Shown here piece after piece: positions 1-12,413 of a stretch of 64,000 bases of DNA. Every line of letters begins with the position of its first letter. Position 1 is the stretch's first letter. A program made the position numbers and the translations under genes. The DNA is from Mycobacterium sherrisii. Lineage in GTDB: Bacteria; Actinomycetota; Actinomycetes; Mycobacteriales; Mycobacteriaceae. The DNA is taken from positions 116,848-180,847 of the forward strand of contig NZ_LQPT01000099.1 of NCBI RefSeq assembly GCF_002102355.1, in the 5' to 3' direction. The notes beneath the pieces were generated by a model that made no database searches, was not told the DNA's origin, and saw nothing but the letters and a program-made list of their open reading frames with translations.

Positions 1-3000
1 CGCAGACCGCGGCGCGCTCGGCCGCACACAGCCGTTGTACCTGTTCCTCGACATCGCCGTCGGCGCCGGTGATTTCGGCGTACTGCCACGCCATCACCGG
101 CTGGGCCGGGATGATCTGGATCGGCTCGTCGAATTCTTGGGAGAACGACGCCGCGAGGTTGGGGTGGCGGTCGATCACTGTCTGCACCGCGTCGCGCAGC
201 CGCTTCTGGTCGAGGGGTCCGGTTACGGTGATGCCCAGCTGCACCGCGTACAGATCGTCGCCGGAGCCCTCCGCGATGGCGCTGTGGAACAGCAGGCCCT
301 GCTGCACTGGGGTCAACGGCAGCACGTCGGCGATCGGCATCCGCCGCGCCAACTCGTCGATCTGCTGCTGGCTCAACCGCGCCGGCGCGACATCCGACGG
401 CGTCAATCCCCCGCCGCCGGCGCGCACGTGTGCGCAGATGCCGGTCAGGGCGTCGAACCATAGTTGGCTGAGCCGGGCGATCTGGGTGTCGTCGAGCGCC
501 GACGGCGCCCAGGTCCAGTTGGCGTGCAGGTGTGGGCCGGCGTCGCTGTCGACGGTGCCGGCGTTGAGCTCCACGGTGTGCGCCAGCGGCATCGGAACCG
601 CCGCGGCCGCGGCCGCCAGCTCCAGGCTTTCCTGGCTGACCCGCCACAGGTCGTCGGACAGCTCGGCCGCGGAGGCGCCCATCCGGCCCAGGTAGTTGAA
701 CCCGATGACCGGGTCGGAATCATCAAGGGCGACATCGGGATTCAGGTACCGCAGCAGGCCGTAGGTCAAGCCGTCCGGAAGGGAGCGCAGCTGCTCCTTG
801 GCGTCCTTGATCACCGGGCCCAGAGCGGGGTCGCCGGCAACCACACGGGCCCACGACAGTCCACCGACGCTCAGCGCCACCGGGTATTTGGTGGTGAACC
901 AGCCGACGGTGCGCGACAGATCGACGTAGGCGTTCAGCTCTTCGTGGCGGCCGTGTCCCTCGACATCGATCCCGAGCGGTGTGCCGGATTTGCCCAGGAA
1001 TTCGGACCAGGCCAATCCGAACGCGATCAACAGAATGTCTTGCACGCCAGCGTGAAACACCGCGGGCACCTCACCCAGGAGCTGGCGGGTGGTCTCGACG
1101 TCCAGGTCCACCGCCAGACGGCCGGCGGTGGCGTGCGTGTCCGAGGCGGGTTGCACCGCCGGCAGCGGGGCCGGCGCCGACGCCACCTGCCGCCAGGCGT
1201 CCGCCTGGGCGACGACGGCTTCGGATCGGGCGTGCTCGTCGAGCAGGGCCGACCATCTGGCGAACGACGTGCCCGGGGCCGGCAACTCGATCTCTTGGCC
1301 GCTGTGGTGCTGGGCCCACGCAATATTGAGGTCTTCCAACAGGATTCGCCACGAAACGCCGTCGACGGCGAGGTGGTGGATGATCAGCGCCAGCTGCGAC
1401 GTGGAAGTGACCCATAGCGCGCTGAGCATCGCGCCGGTGGCGGGGTTCAGCCGCGACCGCGCTGCCACGAGCGCCTCGTCGGTCAGCACGTCGACGGAGT
1501 GCACCAGCGCGGCCGCGTCCACCGATCCGGCCTCGGGTACCCACAGCGACCAGCCGCCGACGCCGTCGTCGTCGACGCGCAGGCGCAACGTGGCATGCCG
1601 ATCCACCAGCGCCTGCAGCACCACTGCGACATCGGCTTCGCTCACGCCGGCGGGGGCCTGCACCACCATCGACTGGTTGAACTGCTCGATCGGCCCGTCG
1701 ACGCTCTGCAGCCAGCGGATGATCGGGGTCGCGACCACCTCGCCGAGGCCCTCGTCGACCGCGCCGATCTCGCCGGTGGCGACGCTGGCGACCAGGGCCA
1801 GCCGGGCCACGCTTTGTTCGACGAAGATGTCGCGGGGACGCAGCAACACGCCCGCCGCGCGGGCGCGGGCCACCACCTGCATCGACAGAATGCTGTCGCC
1901 GCCCAGGTCGAAGAACGAGTCGTCTACGCCGACCCGCTCGAGGCCCAGGATTTCGGCGTAGATACCGGCCAGCACCTCTTCGACCGCGGTGGTCGGCGGG
2001 CGGTAGGTGCCGCCGACGTTGTGGTACTCCGGCGCCGGCAAGGCGCGGGTGTCGAGCTTGCCGTTGGGCGTGAGTGGCAACGCCTTTAGCACGACGACGG
2101 CGGCGGGCACCATGTACGCGGGCAGCCGCTCGGCGAGCTTGGACCGCGCGGCGGCCGGGTCCGCGGTGCCGGTGATGTAGCCGACCAGACGTTTGTCGCC
2201 GGGACGGTCCTCGCGGGCGATGACGGCGGCCTGCTTGACACCGTCCAGCGCGGCCAACGCCGCCTGCACTTCGCCGAGCTCGATGCGGTAGCCGCGAATC
2301 TTGACCTGCTCGTCCGCGCGGCCAAGGTAGAGCAGCTGTCCGTCGTCGCCCCACGAAACCAGGTCGCCGGTGCGATACATCCGCTCCCCCGGGCGGCCGA
2401 ACGGGCATGCCACGAACCGCGACGACGTCAGACCGGCCCGTCGCACATATCCGCACGCGACTCCGGCGCCGGCGACATACAGCTCGCCGACCACACCGGG
2501 CGGTACCGGCTTCAACCATCGGTCCAGGACGAACAGCGCCGCACCGGGGACCGGCGAGCCGATCGGCACCGCGCTCGATCCCTCGACCAGAGGGGCGCTG
2601 ATCGCCACGCAGACGGTGGTTTCGGTGGGGCCGTAGCCGTTCACCATGACCCGGCCGGGCGCCCATTGGTCCACCACCTCGGGCGGGCAGGCCTCGCCGG
2701 CCACCACCAGCGCGGCCGTCTCCAGGCCTTCGGGCGAGAGCATCCCGACCGCCGAGGGTGTCTGGGTGAGCACGCTGACGTGCTCTCGAACCAGCAGGGC
2801 GTGGAAGTCGTCCGGCGAACGAGTCACCGTCTCCGGCACGACGACCAGCCGCCGGCCGCCGAGCAGCGCCGCCCAGATTTCCCACACCGAGAAGTCGAAA
2901 GACAGGGAGTGGCACTGCGACCACACACCGGTGCGCGGCAGCCCGGCGTCGAAGCAGGCGAACAGCTGCGTGACGTTGTGGTGCGTGACGGCGACGCCCT

Positions 3001-4834
3001 TCGGGGTGCCGGTGGTGCCGGACGTATAGATGATGTGGGCGATGTTGTCCGGGTCCGGCGCCGGCGGGGCGGTGCTCGGCTGGGCCGCAATCCGCGGATC
3101 GGCGATGTCGATGACGACCAGATCCTTGCCGTCTAACCGTGACACCAGGTCGGCGGTGGTGATCGCGGCCACCGGGGTGGCGTCGGCCAGCATGAAGTCC
3201 GTCCGCGCGGTCGGCAGCGCCGGATCGATCGGCAGGTACGCCGCGCCGGCCTTCAACACCGCGAGGATTGCGACGATCGCGTCGGCCGAGCGGGCGAATT
3301 GCAACGCCACGCAATGTCCGGGGCCGACGCCCTCGCTTGCCAGCAGGTTCGCCAACCGGTTGGCGGCTTCGTCGAGCTCGCGGTAGGTGGTGGATTGGCC
3401 CTCGAAGGTCACCGCCACCGCGTCGGGTGCACTCTCCACGCGTTCGGCGAACACCGCGGGAATCGACAGCTTGGCCTTGACGGGCTTGGTCAGCACCGCC
3501 CGGTTACCGATCTCGTCCAGGCGGGAGGTATCGGCGGCTTCCAGTGCGTCGATCGACGACAGCGGCGCCGAGGGGTCCTCGACCATCGCCAACAACACGG
3601 CCTGCAACCGGGCGGCCAGGTCGGCAACGGGGAAATTCGCGAAGGGTTGCCCGGGCCCGGCAATGCTGAGGTGCAGCTGATCGCCGGCACCGAGGAAGAA
3701 GAAGCCGAAGTGGCCCACCGGGCCGTGGTTGGTGTACCCGGCGTGCGCCGGGGCGCCGGCCAGGTTCAACGTCAGCCGCGACGGAATGAAGTTGACGCCG
3801 ACGCGGTTCGCGTCGGCCCGGGCGGCACCCTCACCTTCGAGCGTGTGCACCGGGAAGCGCTGGTGCTGCAGCAACTCGCGAATCCGGATGTCGACGTGCG
3901 CGACGAAATCGGCCACGGTCGACTCCGGCGAAGTGGACAACACCAGGGGAACGACGCCGGCGAGCATTGCGGGCAACGTCTTTGATTCGGGAGTTACCCG
4001 GCGGCTGACCGGAAAGTCGAGCACCACCTCGGACGCGTTTCCCGACCAGCCGCGAACCAGCAGCGCGCACGCGGCGGTAATCGCCGAATAACGACGTACC
4101 CGCAACTGTTTCGTCAGCTGTTGCATGCGTCCCACCACGGCCGGATCCAACTGCACGGACGCGGACGTCAAATAGGGGTCACGCTCGTCGGTCGCCTGGG
4201 GTAGGCGGTAATGGAATCCGCTTTCGGACGGCAGATGTTCCTGCCAATAGGCCAGGTCATCCTGGTAGTCGGCGGAGGCCTCGTAGCCGGACTCGCAATC
4301 GATCAGGTCCTGCAGCGAACCGAAGTAGGCGTCGGGGACGGGTTCACCGGCTACCAGTGCGGAGTAGATGGTGGCGACCCGGCGGCTGACCAGGGCCATC
4401 CCCATGCCGTCGACCGCGATGTGGTGGCAGCAGGCGAATAAATAGAATTCGGCGTCTTGCGTCTGAAAAAGCACGAATTTGAATAGCGGACCCGAGAATG
4501 GCATTGGCGTCCGTTGAATTGACGACGCCATTTCCCGGGCTTTTCGCACGGGATCGTCCGCGTCTCGTAAATCGTAAAAGCCCAGCTCGGTATCCGGGTA
4601 CTCGACGGCCTTTTGCAAAACGTGGCCGTCCGCTTCGAAGAACGACACCCGACCCGGTTCGGCCTCCGCGACGACCTGGCGGATCGCCTGCTCCAGCAAA
4701 ATCCGGTCGACGGCGCCCTCGATCCAGACCAAAAGTCCGAGCTGCCATTCGGTACCCGCGAAACCGGTTTCCTGCGAAAGCCAGATGTCCAGCTGCCCCC
4801 GCGTCAGCGGGTGTGCCCGCTCACCACGCTCCAT
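1..4834 (-). CDS. mps1: Glycopeptidolipid NRPS Mps1, N-terminal part (cut by window edge)
   Basis: About 1611 residues are visible before the reading frame runs off the left edge without a stop. Domains in order: a condensation domain (HHIAVDG near residue 137), an adenylation domain ([11 protein letters not shown] near 603; RGYRIELGE near 845), a carrier domain (FDLGGDS near 980), an epimerization domain ([10 protein letters not shown] near 1155; VGWFTTKYP and FNYLGR further on), then the start of a second condensation domain ([14 protein letters not shown] near 1510). Specificity positions read by alignment to GrsA give D-F-W-T-V-A-G-V-C, close to phenylalanine codes. A first module with an N-terminal C domain and an E domain fits the acylated D-Phe that begins GPL peptides. 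The start at 4834 ([14 protein letters not shown]) lies 44 bases after mbtH, so the two probably share a transcript. The mps1 assignment rests on module logic plus the neighbouring mbtH and mmpL genes. Confidence 0.9.
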   Translation of the reverse strand, partial: MERGERAHPLTRGQLDIWLSQETGFAGTEWQLGLLVWIEGAVDRILLEQAIRQVVAEAEPGRVSFFEADGHVLQKAVEYPDTELGFYDLRDADDPVRKAREMASSIQRTPMPFSGPLFKFVLFQTQDAEFYLFACCHHIAVDGMGMALVSRRVATIYSALVAGEPVPDAYFGSLQDLIDCESGYEASADYQDDLAYWQEHLPSESGFHYRLPQATDERDPYLTSASVQLDPAVVGRMQQLTKQLRVRRYSAITAACALLVRGWSGNASEVVLDFPVSRRVTPESKTLPAMLAGVVPLVLSTSPESTVADFVAHVDIRIRELLQHQRFPVHTLEGEGAARADANRVGVNFIPSRLTLNLAGAPAHAGYTNHGPVGHFGFFFLGAGDQLHLSIAGPGQPFANFPVADLAARLQAVLLAMVEDPSAPLSSIDALEAADTSRLDEIGNRAVLTKPVKAKLSIPAVFAERVESAPDAVAVTFEGQSTTYRELDEAANRLANLLASEGVGPGHCVALQFARSADAIVAILAVLKAGAAYLPIDPALPTARTDFMLADATPVAAITTADLVSRLDGKDLVVIDIADPRIAAQPSTAPPAPDPDNIAHIIYTSGTTGTPKGVAVTHHNVTQLFACFDAGLPRTGVWSQCHSLSFDFSVWEIWAALLGGRRLVVVPETVTRSPDDFHALLVREHVSVLTQTPSAVGMLSPEGLETAALVVAGEACPPEVVDQWAPGRVMVNGYGPTETTVCVAISAPLVEGSSAVPIGSPVPGAALFVLDRWLKPVPPGVVGELYVAGAGVACGYVRRAGLTSSRFVACPFGRPGERMYRTGDLVSWGDDGQLLYLGRADEQVKIRGYRIELGEVQAALAALDGVKQAAVIAREDRPGDKRLVGYITGTADPAAARSKLAERLPAYMVPAAVVVLKALPLTPNGKLDTRALPAPEYHNVGGTYRPPTTAVEEVLAGIYAEILGLERVGVDDSFFDLGGDSILSMQVVARARAAGVLLRPRDIFVEQSVARLALVASVATGEIGAVDEGLGEVVATPIIRWLQSVDGPIEQFNQSMVVQAPAGVSEADVAVVLQALVDRHATLRLRVDDDGVGGWSLWVPEAGSVDAAALVHSVDVLTDEALVAARSRLNPATGAMLSALWVTSTSQLALIIHHLAVDGVSWRILLEDLNIAWAQHHSGQEIELPAPGTSFARWSALLDEHARSEAVVAQADAWRQVASAPAPLPAVQPASDTHATAGRLAVDLDVETTRQLLGEVPAVFHAGVQDILLIAFGLAWSEFLGKSGTPLGIDVEGHGRHEELNAYVDLSRTVGWFTTKYPVALSVGGLSWARVVAGDPALGPVIKDAKEQLRSLPDGLTYGLLRYLNPDVALDDSDPVIGFNYLGRMGASAAELSDDLWRVSQESLELAAAAAAVPMPLAHTVELNAGTVDSDAGPHLHANWTWAPSALDDTQIARLSQLWFDALTGICAHVRAGGGGLTPSDVAPARLSQQQIDELARRMPIADVLPLTPVQQGLLFHSAIAEGSGDDLYAVQLGITVTGPLDQKRLRDAVQTVIDRHPNLAASFSQEFDEPIQIIPAQPVMAWQYAEITGADGDVEEQVQRLCAAERAAVC

Positions 4835-4878
4835 GCGAGTCCCCCAAGGCTCCACCCGAGTCCGAGTACCCAGGCGGT

Positions 4879-5109
4879 TTACTTATCAAAACTCCGCCCC
4901 GCTGCCAGCCGGTCGCGCAGACTCTTCGGCCGAATGTCGGGCCAGTTCTGCTCGATGTAGTCCAGGCATGCCGCCCGGTCGGCTTCACCAAAAACCACCC
5001 GCCATCCGGGCGGAACGTCGGCGAACGTCGGCCACAAGCTGTGTTGCTCCTCATCATTGACCAACACGAAAAAACTGCCATTATCGTCGTCGAACGGATT
5101 CGTGCTCAC
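4879..5109 (-). CDS. mbtH: MbtH-like NRPS accessory protein
   Basis: A 76-residue protein starting [20 protein letters not shown], with the family signature [10 protein letters not shown] and a conserved C-terminal DIRPKSLR. MbtH proteins bind adenylation domains and are needed for folding or activity of many NRPS A domains. The GTG start at 5109 gives the usual family length and is preceded by GGAGA about five bases away. A longer TTG-initiated frame reaches 5193 but adds residues unlike the family. It is the first gene of the leftward operon, with mps1 directly downstream. Confidence 0.93.
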   Translation of the reverse strand: MSTNPFDDDNGSFFVLVNDEEQHSLWPTFADVPPGWRVVFGEADRAACLDYIEQNWPDIRPKSLRDRLAAGRSFDK

Positions 5110-5678
5110 AGTTCTCCAGGCGTTCTCTCGATATAAGCGGGATCGCTCCAAACCATACTGGAGGCCAACAGGCTCGGTCGGGCGTTTGGACAAAGTTCCC
5201 GGTGTGATCTGTTAAGCACTCGTGACACCGCTTGGCAATTGGTTGCGGGGGCGCTACGCGGGGCGTTGGCGCCTGGGAGTGCAGTAACCTGCAGGGACGG
5301 CATGGGCTGTCTATTGCCTGACCAGGCTACGGTACAACCCGCAGTAAGACGAATGAGTTACGGTCAGGTTGCTCAATAGTTGCGGGATCTCAACCGCCCG
5401 GCGCGGGTCTCGACATGGGGCCCGGACGCCCCCGCAGCCGCTTGAGCCGAAGAATTCCGCAGCAACGTGCGTCGACGTTGCGGTCAATGGATCACGGATG
5501 CCGATCGTGAGGGCGCGATTTCGCGGCCTCGACTTTCACCGGACTTTGTTAGCTGGTGGCCAAGAACGCTGGTAAGTGGGCTGTTCGCGCAACATCGGGT
5601 AAGAATGTAATATGCGTCACCATTGTTCGGGACAATGATGCAGGCCACACGTTACCGGTGAGGGGATTCGGCACTTTG

Positions 5679-5693
5679 GTAACGTGCCGTTAC
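5679..5693. promoter_or_regulatory. Palindromic candidate operator GTAACG-N3-CGTTAC
   Basis: A perfect 6-3-6 inverted repeat lies 210 bases before mmpS4. A further GTTACC at 5651-5656 pairs with GGTAAC at 5678-5683. Spaced dyads of this kind are typical of dimeric repressors such as TetR proteins; the regulator is unknown. Confidence 0.35.
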
Positions 5694-5711
5694 GCAGGAA
5701 GCAGGAGTTAC

Positions 5712-5746
5712 GATCCGATATCGGGTTTCCAAAGATCCGATGTCGG
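5712..5746 (+). repeat. Tandem 13-base direct repeat GATCCGAT(A/G)TCGG
   Basis: Copies at 5712-5724 and 5734-5746 differ by one base and start exactly 22 bases apart, two helical turns. Each copy is wholly or nearly palindromic at its centre (CCGATATCGG in the first). Same-face spacing suggests cooperative binding of a regulator upstream of mmpS4. Confidence 0.4.
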
Positions 5747-5902
5747 AGCCGCTGACATGGTTTACTCGTCAAGATCTGGTTGCACTCGCCGAACGCCGCT
5801 CGTTTGAGATGACCGCCGCAGGTCTGGCAGGGTGCGACCGCGGTTTAGGTGAATGTCGAGCGGGTGACATAGCGAGTCCGGGAACGGGTTGAAGGGGGTG
5901 CG

Positions 5903-6496
5903 GTGGTCGAACACGACGTTCGAGCCCGGTCCGACGTCGCCGCCGAAGGCAGTGCCGACGCTAACGGGCCGTCCGGTCGTTTCGGACGGTTCGGTCGTCA
6001 ACCGTCGCCCGAGTCCCAACCGGTGAAGCCTTCCCGATCGAACCGCCGAAATGTCGGGGCGGGCGCACTCAGGCTGCTGGGTCGGCTGTGGATCCCCTTG
6101 CTCATCGTGGCCGTGCTTACTGCCGGCGGGTTCACGGTCTCGCGACTGCACGGCATCTTCGGCTCGGAGAAGCGCCAGTCGTATGCCGACACTCGGATCA
6201 AGGACAGCAAGCCGTTCAACCCCAAGCATCTGAAGTACGAGGTGTTCGGGGCCCCGGGCACGGTCGCCGACATCAGTTATTTCGACGTCAACGCCGACCC
6301 GCAGCACATCAACGGGGTCACGCTGCCGTGGTCGATGGATCTCTCCACTACGCTGCCCTCCATTGTGGGAAACGTTGTGGCACAAGGCGATAGCGACACG
6401 ATCGGCTGCCGCATCATCGTTGACGGCACCGTCAAGTCCGAGAAGGTCTCACACGAGGTGAACGCCTTCACGTACTGCGTGCTGACGGCTGCATGA
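5903..6496 (+). CDS. mmpS4: MmpS4-type membrane protein
   Basis: 197 residues: a polar, low-complexity N-terminus (1-58), one membrane segment (about 62-79, [16 protein letters not shown]) and an extracytoplasmic beta-rich domain typical of the MmpS family ([37 protein letters not shown] at the end). MmpS proteins partner with MmpL transporters; MmpS4 supports GPL production in other mycobacteria. The GTG start at 5903 follows AAGGGGG. The N-terminal extension makes it about 50 residues longer than the usual 140, so a later start is possible. Its stop overlaps the mmpL4a start (ATGA), which indicates translational coupling. Confidence 0.9.
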   Translation: MVEHDVRARSDVAAEGSADANGPSGRFGRFGRQPSPESQPVKPSRSNRRNVGAGALRLLGRLWIPLLIVAVLTAGGFTVSRLHGIFGSEKRQSYADTRIKDSKPFNPKHLKYEVFGAPGTVADISYFDVNADPQHINGVTLPWSMDLSTTLPSIVGNVVAQGDSDTIGCRIIVDGTVKSEKVSHEVNAFTYCVLTAA

Positions 6497-9390
6497 TTGA
6501 CCAAAACGTCGGCACACCGCGGCCCGCGCGACCACCGTTAATTGCGCGGGGAATCCACCGGTTTTCGGTACTCATCATCTTGGGCTGGCTGGGCCTTACC
6601 GTCTTACTGACCATCGGCGTTCCCCCCCTTGAGGTTGTGGAGCAACAGCATTCGGTCTCGCTGAATCCCGTCGGCGCCCCCGCTTTCAAAGCCATGGCCC
6701 GGTTGGGCCAGGACTTCAAGGAATCCAATTCCGGCGCCTTGGCGATGATCGTGCTGGAGGGCGACCGTCCGCTCGGCCAGGACGCGCACAACTACTACGA
6801 CGAATTGATCCGCCGGCTGGAAGCCGACACCAAGCACGTCCAGCACATTCAGAACTTCTGGGGCGACCCGGTCACCGCAGCGGCCGCGCAGAGCACCGAC
6901 GGTAAGGCCGCCTATGTGCAGTTGAACCTCGGCGGCAGTCAGGGCGCATCGGCGGGCGACGCCTCGGTGGAAGCGGTCCGAAAGATCGTCGCGAGCGTGC
7001 CGACGCCGCCAGGCCTGAAGGTCTACGTCACCGGCCCCGCCGCAACGGTCGCGGATATGAACAAGGCCGGCCAGGAAACGGTCACGACGGTCACCCTGGC
7101 GAGCCTCTCCGTAATCTTCATCATGCTGTTGCTCGTCTACCGCTCGATCTTCACCGTCATTCTGCTGTTGCTGATGGTTGGGCTGGAGCTGCAGGTATCC
7201 CGTGGAATGGTGGCGTTCCTTGGGTATCACGGCCTTGTCGGCCTGACCACTTTCGCGGTCAATCTGTTGGTCGCCGCGGTCATTGCCACGGGAACCGATT
7301 ACGGCATCTTTTTCGTCGGCCGATATCAGGAAGCCCGGCAAGATGGCGAAGATCGCGAGACTGCCTTCTATACCACCTTTACCAGCGTCGCCAAGGTCGT
7401 CTTGGCCTCCGGCCTCACGATTGCCGGCGCCGTTCTATGTTTGAGCTTCACTCGGCTCCCCTATTTCCAGCCGCTCGGCATTCCGAATGCGGTCGGCATC
7501 GCCGTCGCTGTCCTGGTGGCCATCACGCTGGGACCGGCGCTCATCGCCGCCGGAAGCCGGTTCGGGTTGTTCGAGCCCAAGCGGAAGATTCAGGTCCGGA
7601 GCTGGCGAAGAATCGGTACCGCGATTGTGCGCTGGCCAGTACCCATCCTCGTCGCGACGATCGCCGTCGCATTGGTCGGGCTGCTTACTCTGCCGGGGTA
7701 TAACCCGAGCTACGACGACCAGAAATTCATTCCGGCAGATATCCCTGCCAGCGTCGGAAGCACGGCCGCGGCACGACATTTTCCCGAGTCGCGAACCATG
7801 ATGCCCGAAATTCTTCTGGTCGAGACCGATCACGATTTGCGTAATCCGACGGACATGCTGGTGCTCAACCAACTAGCCAAGGGCGTTCTCGCGGTACCCG
7901 GCGTCTCCACGGTGCAGAGCGTGACCCGTCCCGAGGGAACTCCGTTGGCGCACACCAGCATTCCGTACATCATGAGCATGTCGCAGTCGACCCAGTTGAC
8001 CAACATGGCGTTCCAAAAGGACCGCATGGAAGACATGCTGAAGCAGGCCGAAGAGTTGGCCAAGATGATCGCGTTGATGCAGCGCATGCTAGGGCTGATG
8101 AAAGAACTAGTCGGCGTCACCCATGACATGGTCGGCAAGACGCATGAGATCCAGAAGGCGACCGCGGAGGTGCGAGACCATGTGTCGAACTTCGAAGATT
8201 TCTTCAGACCGGTGCGCAGCTATTTCTACTGGGAAAAGCATTGCTATGACATCCCCGTTTGCTTTGCATTGAGAAACATTTTCGATGCCCTCGACGGCGT
8301 TGACGAGGTGAACGACAAGTTCACCGAATTGGTGGGAGACCTCGATAAGCTCGACGTCCTTCTGCCCCAGTTGGTTATACAAATCCCGCCGATGATCGAC
8401 ACCATGCAGAGCATGCGGATGATGATGCTGACCATGCATAGCACCATGCAGGGCACCCTTGGGCAGATGGAGGTGAACGGCGGCCAGAACCCCAACGCGA
8501 TGGGCCAAGCCTTCGATAGCTCCAAAAACGACGACTCTTTCTATATTCCGCCGGGCATTATCGAAAGCTCCGACGCCTTCAAGCGTGTCATGAAAATTTT
8601 CTTGTCGCCCGACGGCAAGAACGCTCGAATGCTCATCTCGCAGAAGGGCGATCCGGCTACGCCCGAAGGGCTTTCCCGTGTCGAGCCGATCAAGACGGCA
8701 GCCGAGGAAGCGTTGAAGGGCACACCGCTAGAAGACTCGAAGATCTATCTCACCGGGACGGCGGCGGTGGTGAAAGATTTGGTTGACGGCGCCAAATATG
8801 ACCTATTGATCGCGGGCGTCGCCGCGCTGTGTCTGATTTTCATCATCATGTTGATCATGACGCGAAGCTTTATCGCCGCCCTGGTCATCGTGGGTACGGT
8901 CTTGCTCTCATTGGGCGCGTCGTTCGGCATGTCGATTCTGGTGTGGCAGTACCTGCTTGGGCTGCAAATTCACTGGACCGTGCTGTCGATGTCGGTGATC
9001 GTCCTGCTGGCCGTGGGGTCCGACTACAACTTGCTGTTGGTGTCCCGAATGAGAGAAGAACTCCACGCCGGCATACACACCGGCATCATCCGGGCGATGG
9101 CCGGCACGGGCAAGGTCGTGACAAATGCGGGGCTGGTGTTCGCGTTCACCATGGCCTCCATGGCGGTCAGCGACCTGCGCAGCATCGCCCAGCTGGGCAC
9201 CACGATCGGGATGGGACTGCTCTTCGACACGCTCGTGGTGCGCGCCTTCATGACGCCGTCGGTCGCGGCGCTGCTGGGGCGGTGGTTCTGGTGGCCGCAA
9301 AAAGTACGCACCCGGCCGGCCAGTCAAATGCTGCGGCCGTTGGGGTCTCGGCCGCTGGTCCGGTCGCTGCTGCTGAAAGAATCGCGGTGA
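6493..9390 (+). CDS. mmpL4a: MmpL4a-type RND transporter for GPL
   Basis: 965 residues with MmpL architecture: a first membrane helix (about 24-43), a porter loop, a helix bundle (about 200-375) carrying [16 protein letters not shown] near 267, a second long loop with a Met-rich helical stretch (about 515-570), then a second bundle carrying [12 protein letters not shown] near 842. The paired Asp-Tyr motifs are the proton-relay signature of MmpL proteins. The closely related MmpL4b follows. In GPL-producing mycobacteria the mmpS4-mmpL4a-mmpL4b set is required for GPL synthesis or export at the inner membrane. Confidence 0.92.
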   Translation: MIDQNVGTPRPARPPLIARGIHRFSVLIILGWLGLTVLLTIGVPPLEVVEQQHSVSLNPVGAPAFKAMARLGQDFKESNSGALAMIVLEGDRPLGQDAHNYYDELIRRLEADTKHVQHIQNFWGDPVTAAAAQSTDGKAAYVQLNLGGSQGASAGDASVEAVRKIVASVPTPPGLKVYVTGPAATVADMNKAGQETVTTVTLASLSVIFIMLLLVYRSIFTVILLLLMVGLELQVSRGMVAFLGYHGLVGLTTFAVNLLVAAVIATGTDYGIFFVGRYQEARQDGEDRETAFYTTFTSVAKVVLASGLTIAGAVLCLSFTRLPYFQPLGIPNAVGIAVAVLVAITLGPALIAAGSRFGLFEPKRKIQVRSWRRIGTAIVRWPVPILVATIAVALVGLLTLPGYNPSYDDQKFIPADIPASVGSTAAARHFPESRTMMPEILLVETDHDLRNPTDMLVLNQLAKGVLAVPGVSTVQSVTRPEGTPLAHTSIPYIMSMSQSTQLTNMAFQKDRMEDMLKQAEELAKMIALMQRMLGLMKELVGVTHDMVGKTHEIQKATAEVRDHVSNFEDFFRPVRSYFYWEKHCYDIPVCFALRNIFDALDGVDEVNDKFTELVGDLDKLDVLLPQLVIQIPPMIDTMQSMRMMMLTMHSTMQGTLGQMEVNGGQNPNAMGQAFDSSKNDDSFYIPPGIIESSDAFKRVMKIFLSPDGKNARMLISQKGDPATPEGLSRVEPIKTAAEEALKGTPLEDSKIYLTGTAAVVKDLVDGAKYDLLIAGVAALCLIFIIMLIMTRSFIAALVIVGTVLLSLGASFGMSILVWQYLLGLQIHWTVLSMSVIVLLAVGSDYNLLLVSRMREELHAGIHTGIIRAMAGTGKVVTNAGLVFAFTMASMAVSDLRSIAQLGTTIGMGLLFDTLVVRAFMTPSVAALLGRWFWWPQKVRTRPASQMLRPLGSRPLVRSLLLKESR

Positions 9391-9397
9391 GGCTCGC

Positions 9398-12334
9398 GTG
9401 ACCACAGAACCGATCCGCATCGAACAGTCCGAGCGGTCCGCGGAGAAGCCGCCGGTCGCCAAGGCACTTCGCAGGCTGTCGGCGCTCACCATCCTGGGCT
9501 GGGTGGCCCTGACGTTGCTGGTGACCTTCGCGGTTCCCTCACTGGAGCGAGTCGGCCGCGAGCACTCCGTGCCGTTGGCTCCCCAGGACGCGCCGGCGGT
9601 CCAGGCAATGCTGCGGATGGGCAAGGTCTTCAAAGAGTCCGACTCGGACAGCTTTGTCATGCTCGTCCTCGAGGGCCAGCACGAGCTCGGCGACAATGCG
9701 CACCGGTACTACGACAAGCTGGTTCGCGAGTTGCGAGCCGATACCAAACACGTTGAGCACGTACAGGATTTGTGGGGCGACCGGCTCACCGCCGCGGGCG
9801 CGCAGAGCGCCGATGGTAAGGCCGTCTATGTCCAGTTGAACCTGGCCGGAAACCAGGGCACCACGTTGGGCCAGGATTCGCTTGCGTCGGTCCGGGGCAT
9901 TCTTGCTAAGAACCCGCCACCGCCCGGCATCAATGCCTATGTGACCGGCCCGTCAGCGTTGTTCTCGGACATGCAGCAGGCGGGCGATAGATCCATCCTG
10001 AAGATGACCGCGGTGGGCGCGGTGATCATTTTCGTGGTGCTGCTCTTCGTGTACCGGTCGATCATCACCGTGATCCTGCTGCTGATCACCGTCGGTATCG
10101 AGGTACTCGCCGCTCGCGGAATTGTCGCGTTTCTCGGTGATCACAGTCTGGTTCAGCTGTCGACCTTCGCCGTGAACCTGCTGGTGGCCCTGGCAATGGC
10201 GGCCGGCACCGACTACGGCATCTTCTTCTTCGGCCGATATCAAGAGGCACGGCAAGCGGGTGAGGACCGAGAAACCGCGTTCTACACCACTTTTCAAAGC
10301 GTTGTTCCCGTTGTCCTGGGTTCCGGTTTGACGATCGCCGGCGCCATGCTGTGCCTGAGCTTCACCCGCATGCCGATTTTCCAGACGATGGGTGCGCCGT
10401 GTGCGCTAGGCATGGTCGTGTCCGTGGTGATCGCGCTGACGTTGGTGCCGGCGGTCATCACCATCGCGAGCGGTGTCGGGTTACTTGACCCCACCCGGGC
10501 CATCCGCTTCGGTCGGTGGCGCCGGATCGGCACGGCAATAGTGCGCTGGCCCGCGCCCATTCTGATCGCGACGATCGCCGTCGCCCTGGTCGGTCTGGTG
10601 ACATTGCCGGGCTACCAGACGAGTTACAACAACCGGCTCTACATGCCCGACGACATTCCCGCCAATGTCGGCTACGCCGCCGCCGACCGGCACTTCTCGC
10701 AAGCCCGCATGTTGCCGGAAATCGTGATGATCGAGTCCGATCACGATATGCGCAATCCTGCCGACTTCATCGTCCTGCACCGACTAGCCAGGGGAATTTT
10801 CAAGATTCCGGGGATCGCGCGCGTTCAGGGCATCACGCGCCCCGAAGGCACGCCGATCCAACACACGTCGATTCCTTTCATGCTGAGCATGCAAAACGCA
10901 GCCCAGACGCAAAATGTGAAGTACTTGAACGCCCGCATGGATGACATGCTGCACCAGGTCGCACTAATGGATGTTCAGCTCGCCTCGATGAGGCGTTTGT
11001 ACGAACTGCAGAAAGAACTCACCGCTCTCACGCACGATTCGATTGTCAAGACCGGCGAAATGACGCAGATCCTCTACGAGCTGCGGAATCGTTTCGCCGA
11101 TTTCGAGGACTTCTTCAGGCCAATCAAAAGCTACTTTTACTGGGAAAAGCATTGTTTCGACATTCCCATTTGCTGGGCGCTGCGAAATATTTTTGACACG
11201 CTCGACGGGGTGGACGAGCTGAGCGACAAGCTCGGGGATCTACTGGTGGACCTCCACAAGATGGATGTGTTGCTGCCGAAGCTGCTCGAGCAGTATCCGC
11301 AGATGATCGCGACCATGGAGTTCTTCAAAAAGACGACGCTGACGATGCACAGCACGATGTCCGGAATTCTCGGACAGGTGAACGTCGACAGCAAGGACGC
11401 CACCGCGCTCGGCCAGGCGTACGACGACTCCAAGAATGACGACTCGTTCTACCTGCCCCCGGATATTTTCAAGAACCCGGATTTTCAGAAGGCCATGACG
11501 CAATTCCTGTCACCGGACGGGAAGGCGGCGCGTTTCATCATCTCCCACAAGGGGGACCCGGCATCGCCGGAGAGCGTGGACCGCGTCGACAAGGTGCGAA
11601 CGGCGGCCGAGGAAGCGCTCAAGACGACTCCCCTGGAAGACGCCAAGATCTATGTCGCCGGAACCGCGTCAACGTTTAAGGACTTCAAGGACGGGTCCAA
11701 GTTCGACCTGTTGATCGCCGGAATCGGAGCTCTGTGCCTGATTTTCACGATCATGCTCATCATCACGCGCAGTTTTGTTGCGGCGCTGGTGATCGTCGGC
11801 ACGGTGGCCCTCTCCCTCGGCTCCTCGTTCGGGCTGTCAGTGCTGATTTGGCAGTACATCCTGGGCATCAAGCTGTACTGGATGGTTTTGCCGATGTCGG
11901 TGATCGTCCTTCTTGCGGTCGGATCGGACTACAACTTGTTGCTGGTTTCCCGCATGAAAGAGGAAATCGCCGCCGGCATCAACACCGGCATCATTCGCGC
12001 CATGGGCGGCACCGGCAAGGTCGTGACCAACGCTGGACTGGTGTTTGCCTTCACCATGTCGTCCATGGCATCCAGCGACTTGCGCATCATCGGTCAGGTC
12101 GGTACGACGATCGGCCTCGGCCTGTTGTTCGACACCCTGGTCGTGCGCTCGTTCATGACGCCGTCAATCGCGGCGCTGCTGGGGCGGTGGTTCTGGTGGC
12201 CACAGATCGTCCGACCGCGGCCGTCCAGTCAAATGTTGCGGGCCGAAGGCCCGCGCCCGTTAGTCCGCGCCCTGATAGGTCGGGAGTTCCAAGATGACGC
12301 CGCCACGGCCGAGATCCCGAGGCAGTCGGTCTAG
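9398..12334 (+). CDS. mmpL4b: MmpL4b-type RND transporter for GPL
   Basis: 978 residues, a full-length paralogue of the preceding gene with the same motifs ([16 protein letters not shown] near 270; [12 protein letters not shown] near 842) and the same second loop ([20 protein letters not shown], matching [20 protein letters not shown] in MmpL4a). It starts GTG seven bases after the mmpL4a stop. The strong similarity of neighbouring genes shows an old tandem duplication retained as a pair. The C-terminus has a short polar extension. Probably part of one export complex with MmpS4 and MmpL4a. Confidence 0.92.
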   Translation: MTTEPIRIEQSERSAEKPPVAKALRRLSALTILGWVALTLLVTFAVPSLERVGREHSVPLAPQDAPAVQAMLRMGKVFKESDSDSFVMLVLEGQHELGDNAHRYYDKLVRELRADTKHVEHVQDLWGDRLTAAGAQSADGKAVYVQLNLAGNQGTTLGQDSLASVRGILAKNPPPPGINAYVTGPSALFSDMQQAGDRSILKMTAVGAVIIFVVLLFVYRSIITVILLLITVGIEVLAARGIVAFLGDHSLVQLSTFAVNLLVALAMAAGTDYGIFFFGRYQEARQAGEDRETAFYTTFQSVVPVVLGSGLTIAGAMLCLSFTRMPIFQTMGAPCALGMVVSVVIALTLVPAVITIASGVGLLDPTRAIRFGRWRRIGTAIVRWPAPILIATIAVALVGLVTLPGYQTSYNNRLYMPDDIPANVGYAAADRHFSQARMLPEIVMIESDHDMRNPADFIVLHRLARGIFKIPGIARVQGITRPEGTPIQHTSIPFMLSMQNAAQTQNVKYLNARMDDMLHQVALMDVQLASMRRLYELQKELTALTHDSIVKTGEMTQILYELRNRFADFEDFFRPIKSYFYWEKHCFDIPICWALRNIFDTLDGVDELSDKLGDLLVDLHKMDVLLPKLLEQYPQMIATMEFFKKTTLTMHSTMSGILGQVNVDSKDATALGQAYDDSKNDDSFYLPPDIFKNPDFQKAMTQFLSPDGKAARFIISHKGDPASPESVDRVDKVRTAAEEALKTTPLEDAKIYVAGTASTFKDFKDGSKFDLLIAGIGALCLIFTIMLIITRSFVAALVIVGTVALSLGSSFGLSVLIWQYILGIKLYWMVLPMSVIVLLAVGSDYNLLLVSRMKEEIAAGINTGIIRAMGGTGKVVTNAGLVFAFTMSSMASSDLRIIGQVGTTIGLGLLFDTLVVRSFMTPSIAALLGRWFWWPQIVRPRPSSQMLRAEGPRPLVRALIGREFQDDAATAEIPRQSV

Positions 12335-12413
12335 GCCGCAAAACCAGCATTCGTAGGCCGACGTCTTCGCTTTCAATTGGTAGAACTCCGATCGCTACGG
12401 CTGCGGTTGTGTT

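Larger units (their letters stand above)
5110..5902. promoter_or_regulatory. Divergent regulatory region between mbtH-mps1 and mmpS4-mmpL4ab
   Basis: Nearly 800 bases separate the start codons of mbtH and mmpS4, and no convincing gene lies between them; short frames here lack ribosome sites and family features. The right half carries several GTTAC half-sites (near 5355, 5651, 5690 and 5708), a GTAACG-N3-CGTTAC palindrome at 5679-5693 and a 13-base direct repeat at 5712-5746. TAATAT near 5609 is a possible -10 element for the rightward operon. No mapped transcription start or regulator can be assigned from sequence alone. Confidence 0.6.

Noticed and set aside
1071-3314. Long minus-strand frame of 747 codons
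   Set aside because: It lies wholly inside mps1 in another frame, is Arg/Pro/Ala-rich and has no domain; the true frame carries all NRPS motifs without interruption.
5110-5193. TTG-started N-terminal extension of MbtH
   Set aside because: Adds 28 residues not found in MbtH proteins; GTG 5109 has a ribosome site and gives the family length.
5369-5807. Two short plus-strand frames in the mbtH-mmpS4 intergenic region
   Set aside because: No ribosome sites, no protein-like composition, and they overlap the regulatory repeats.
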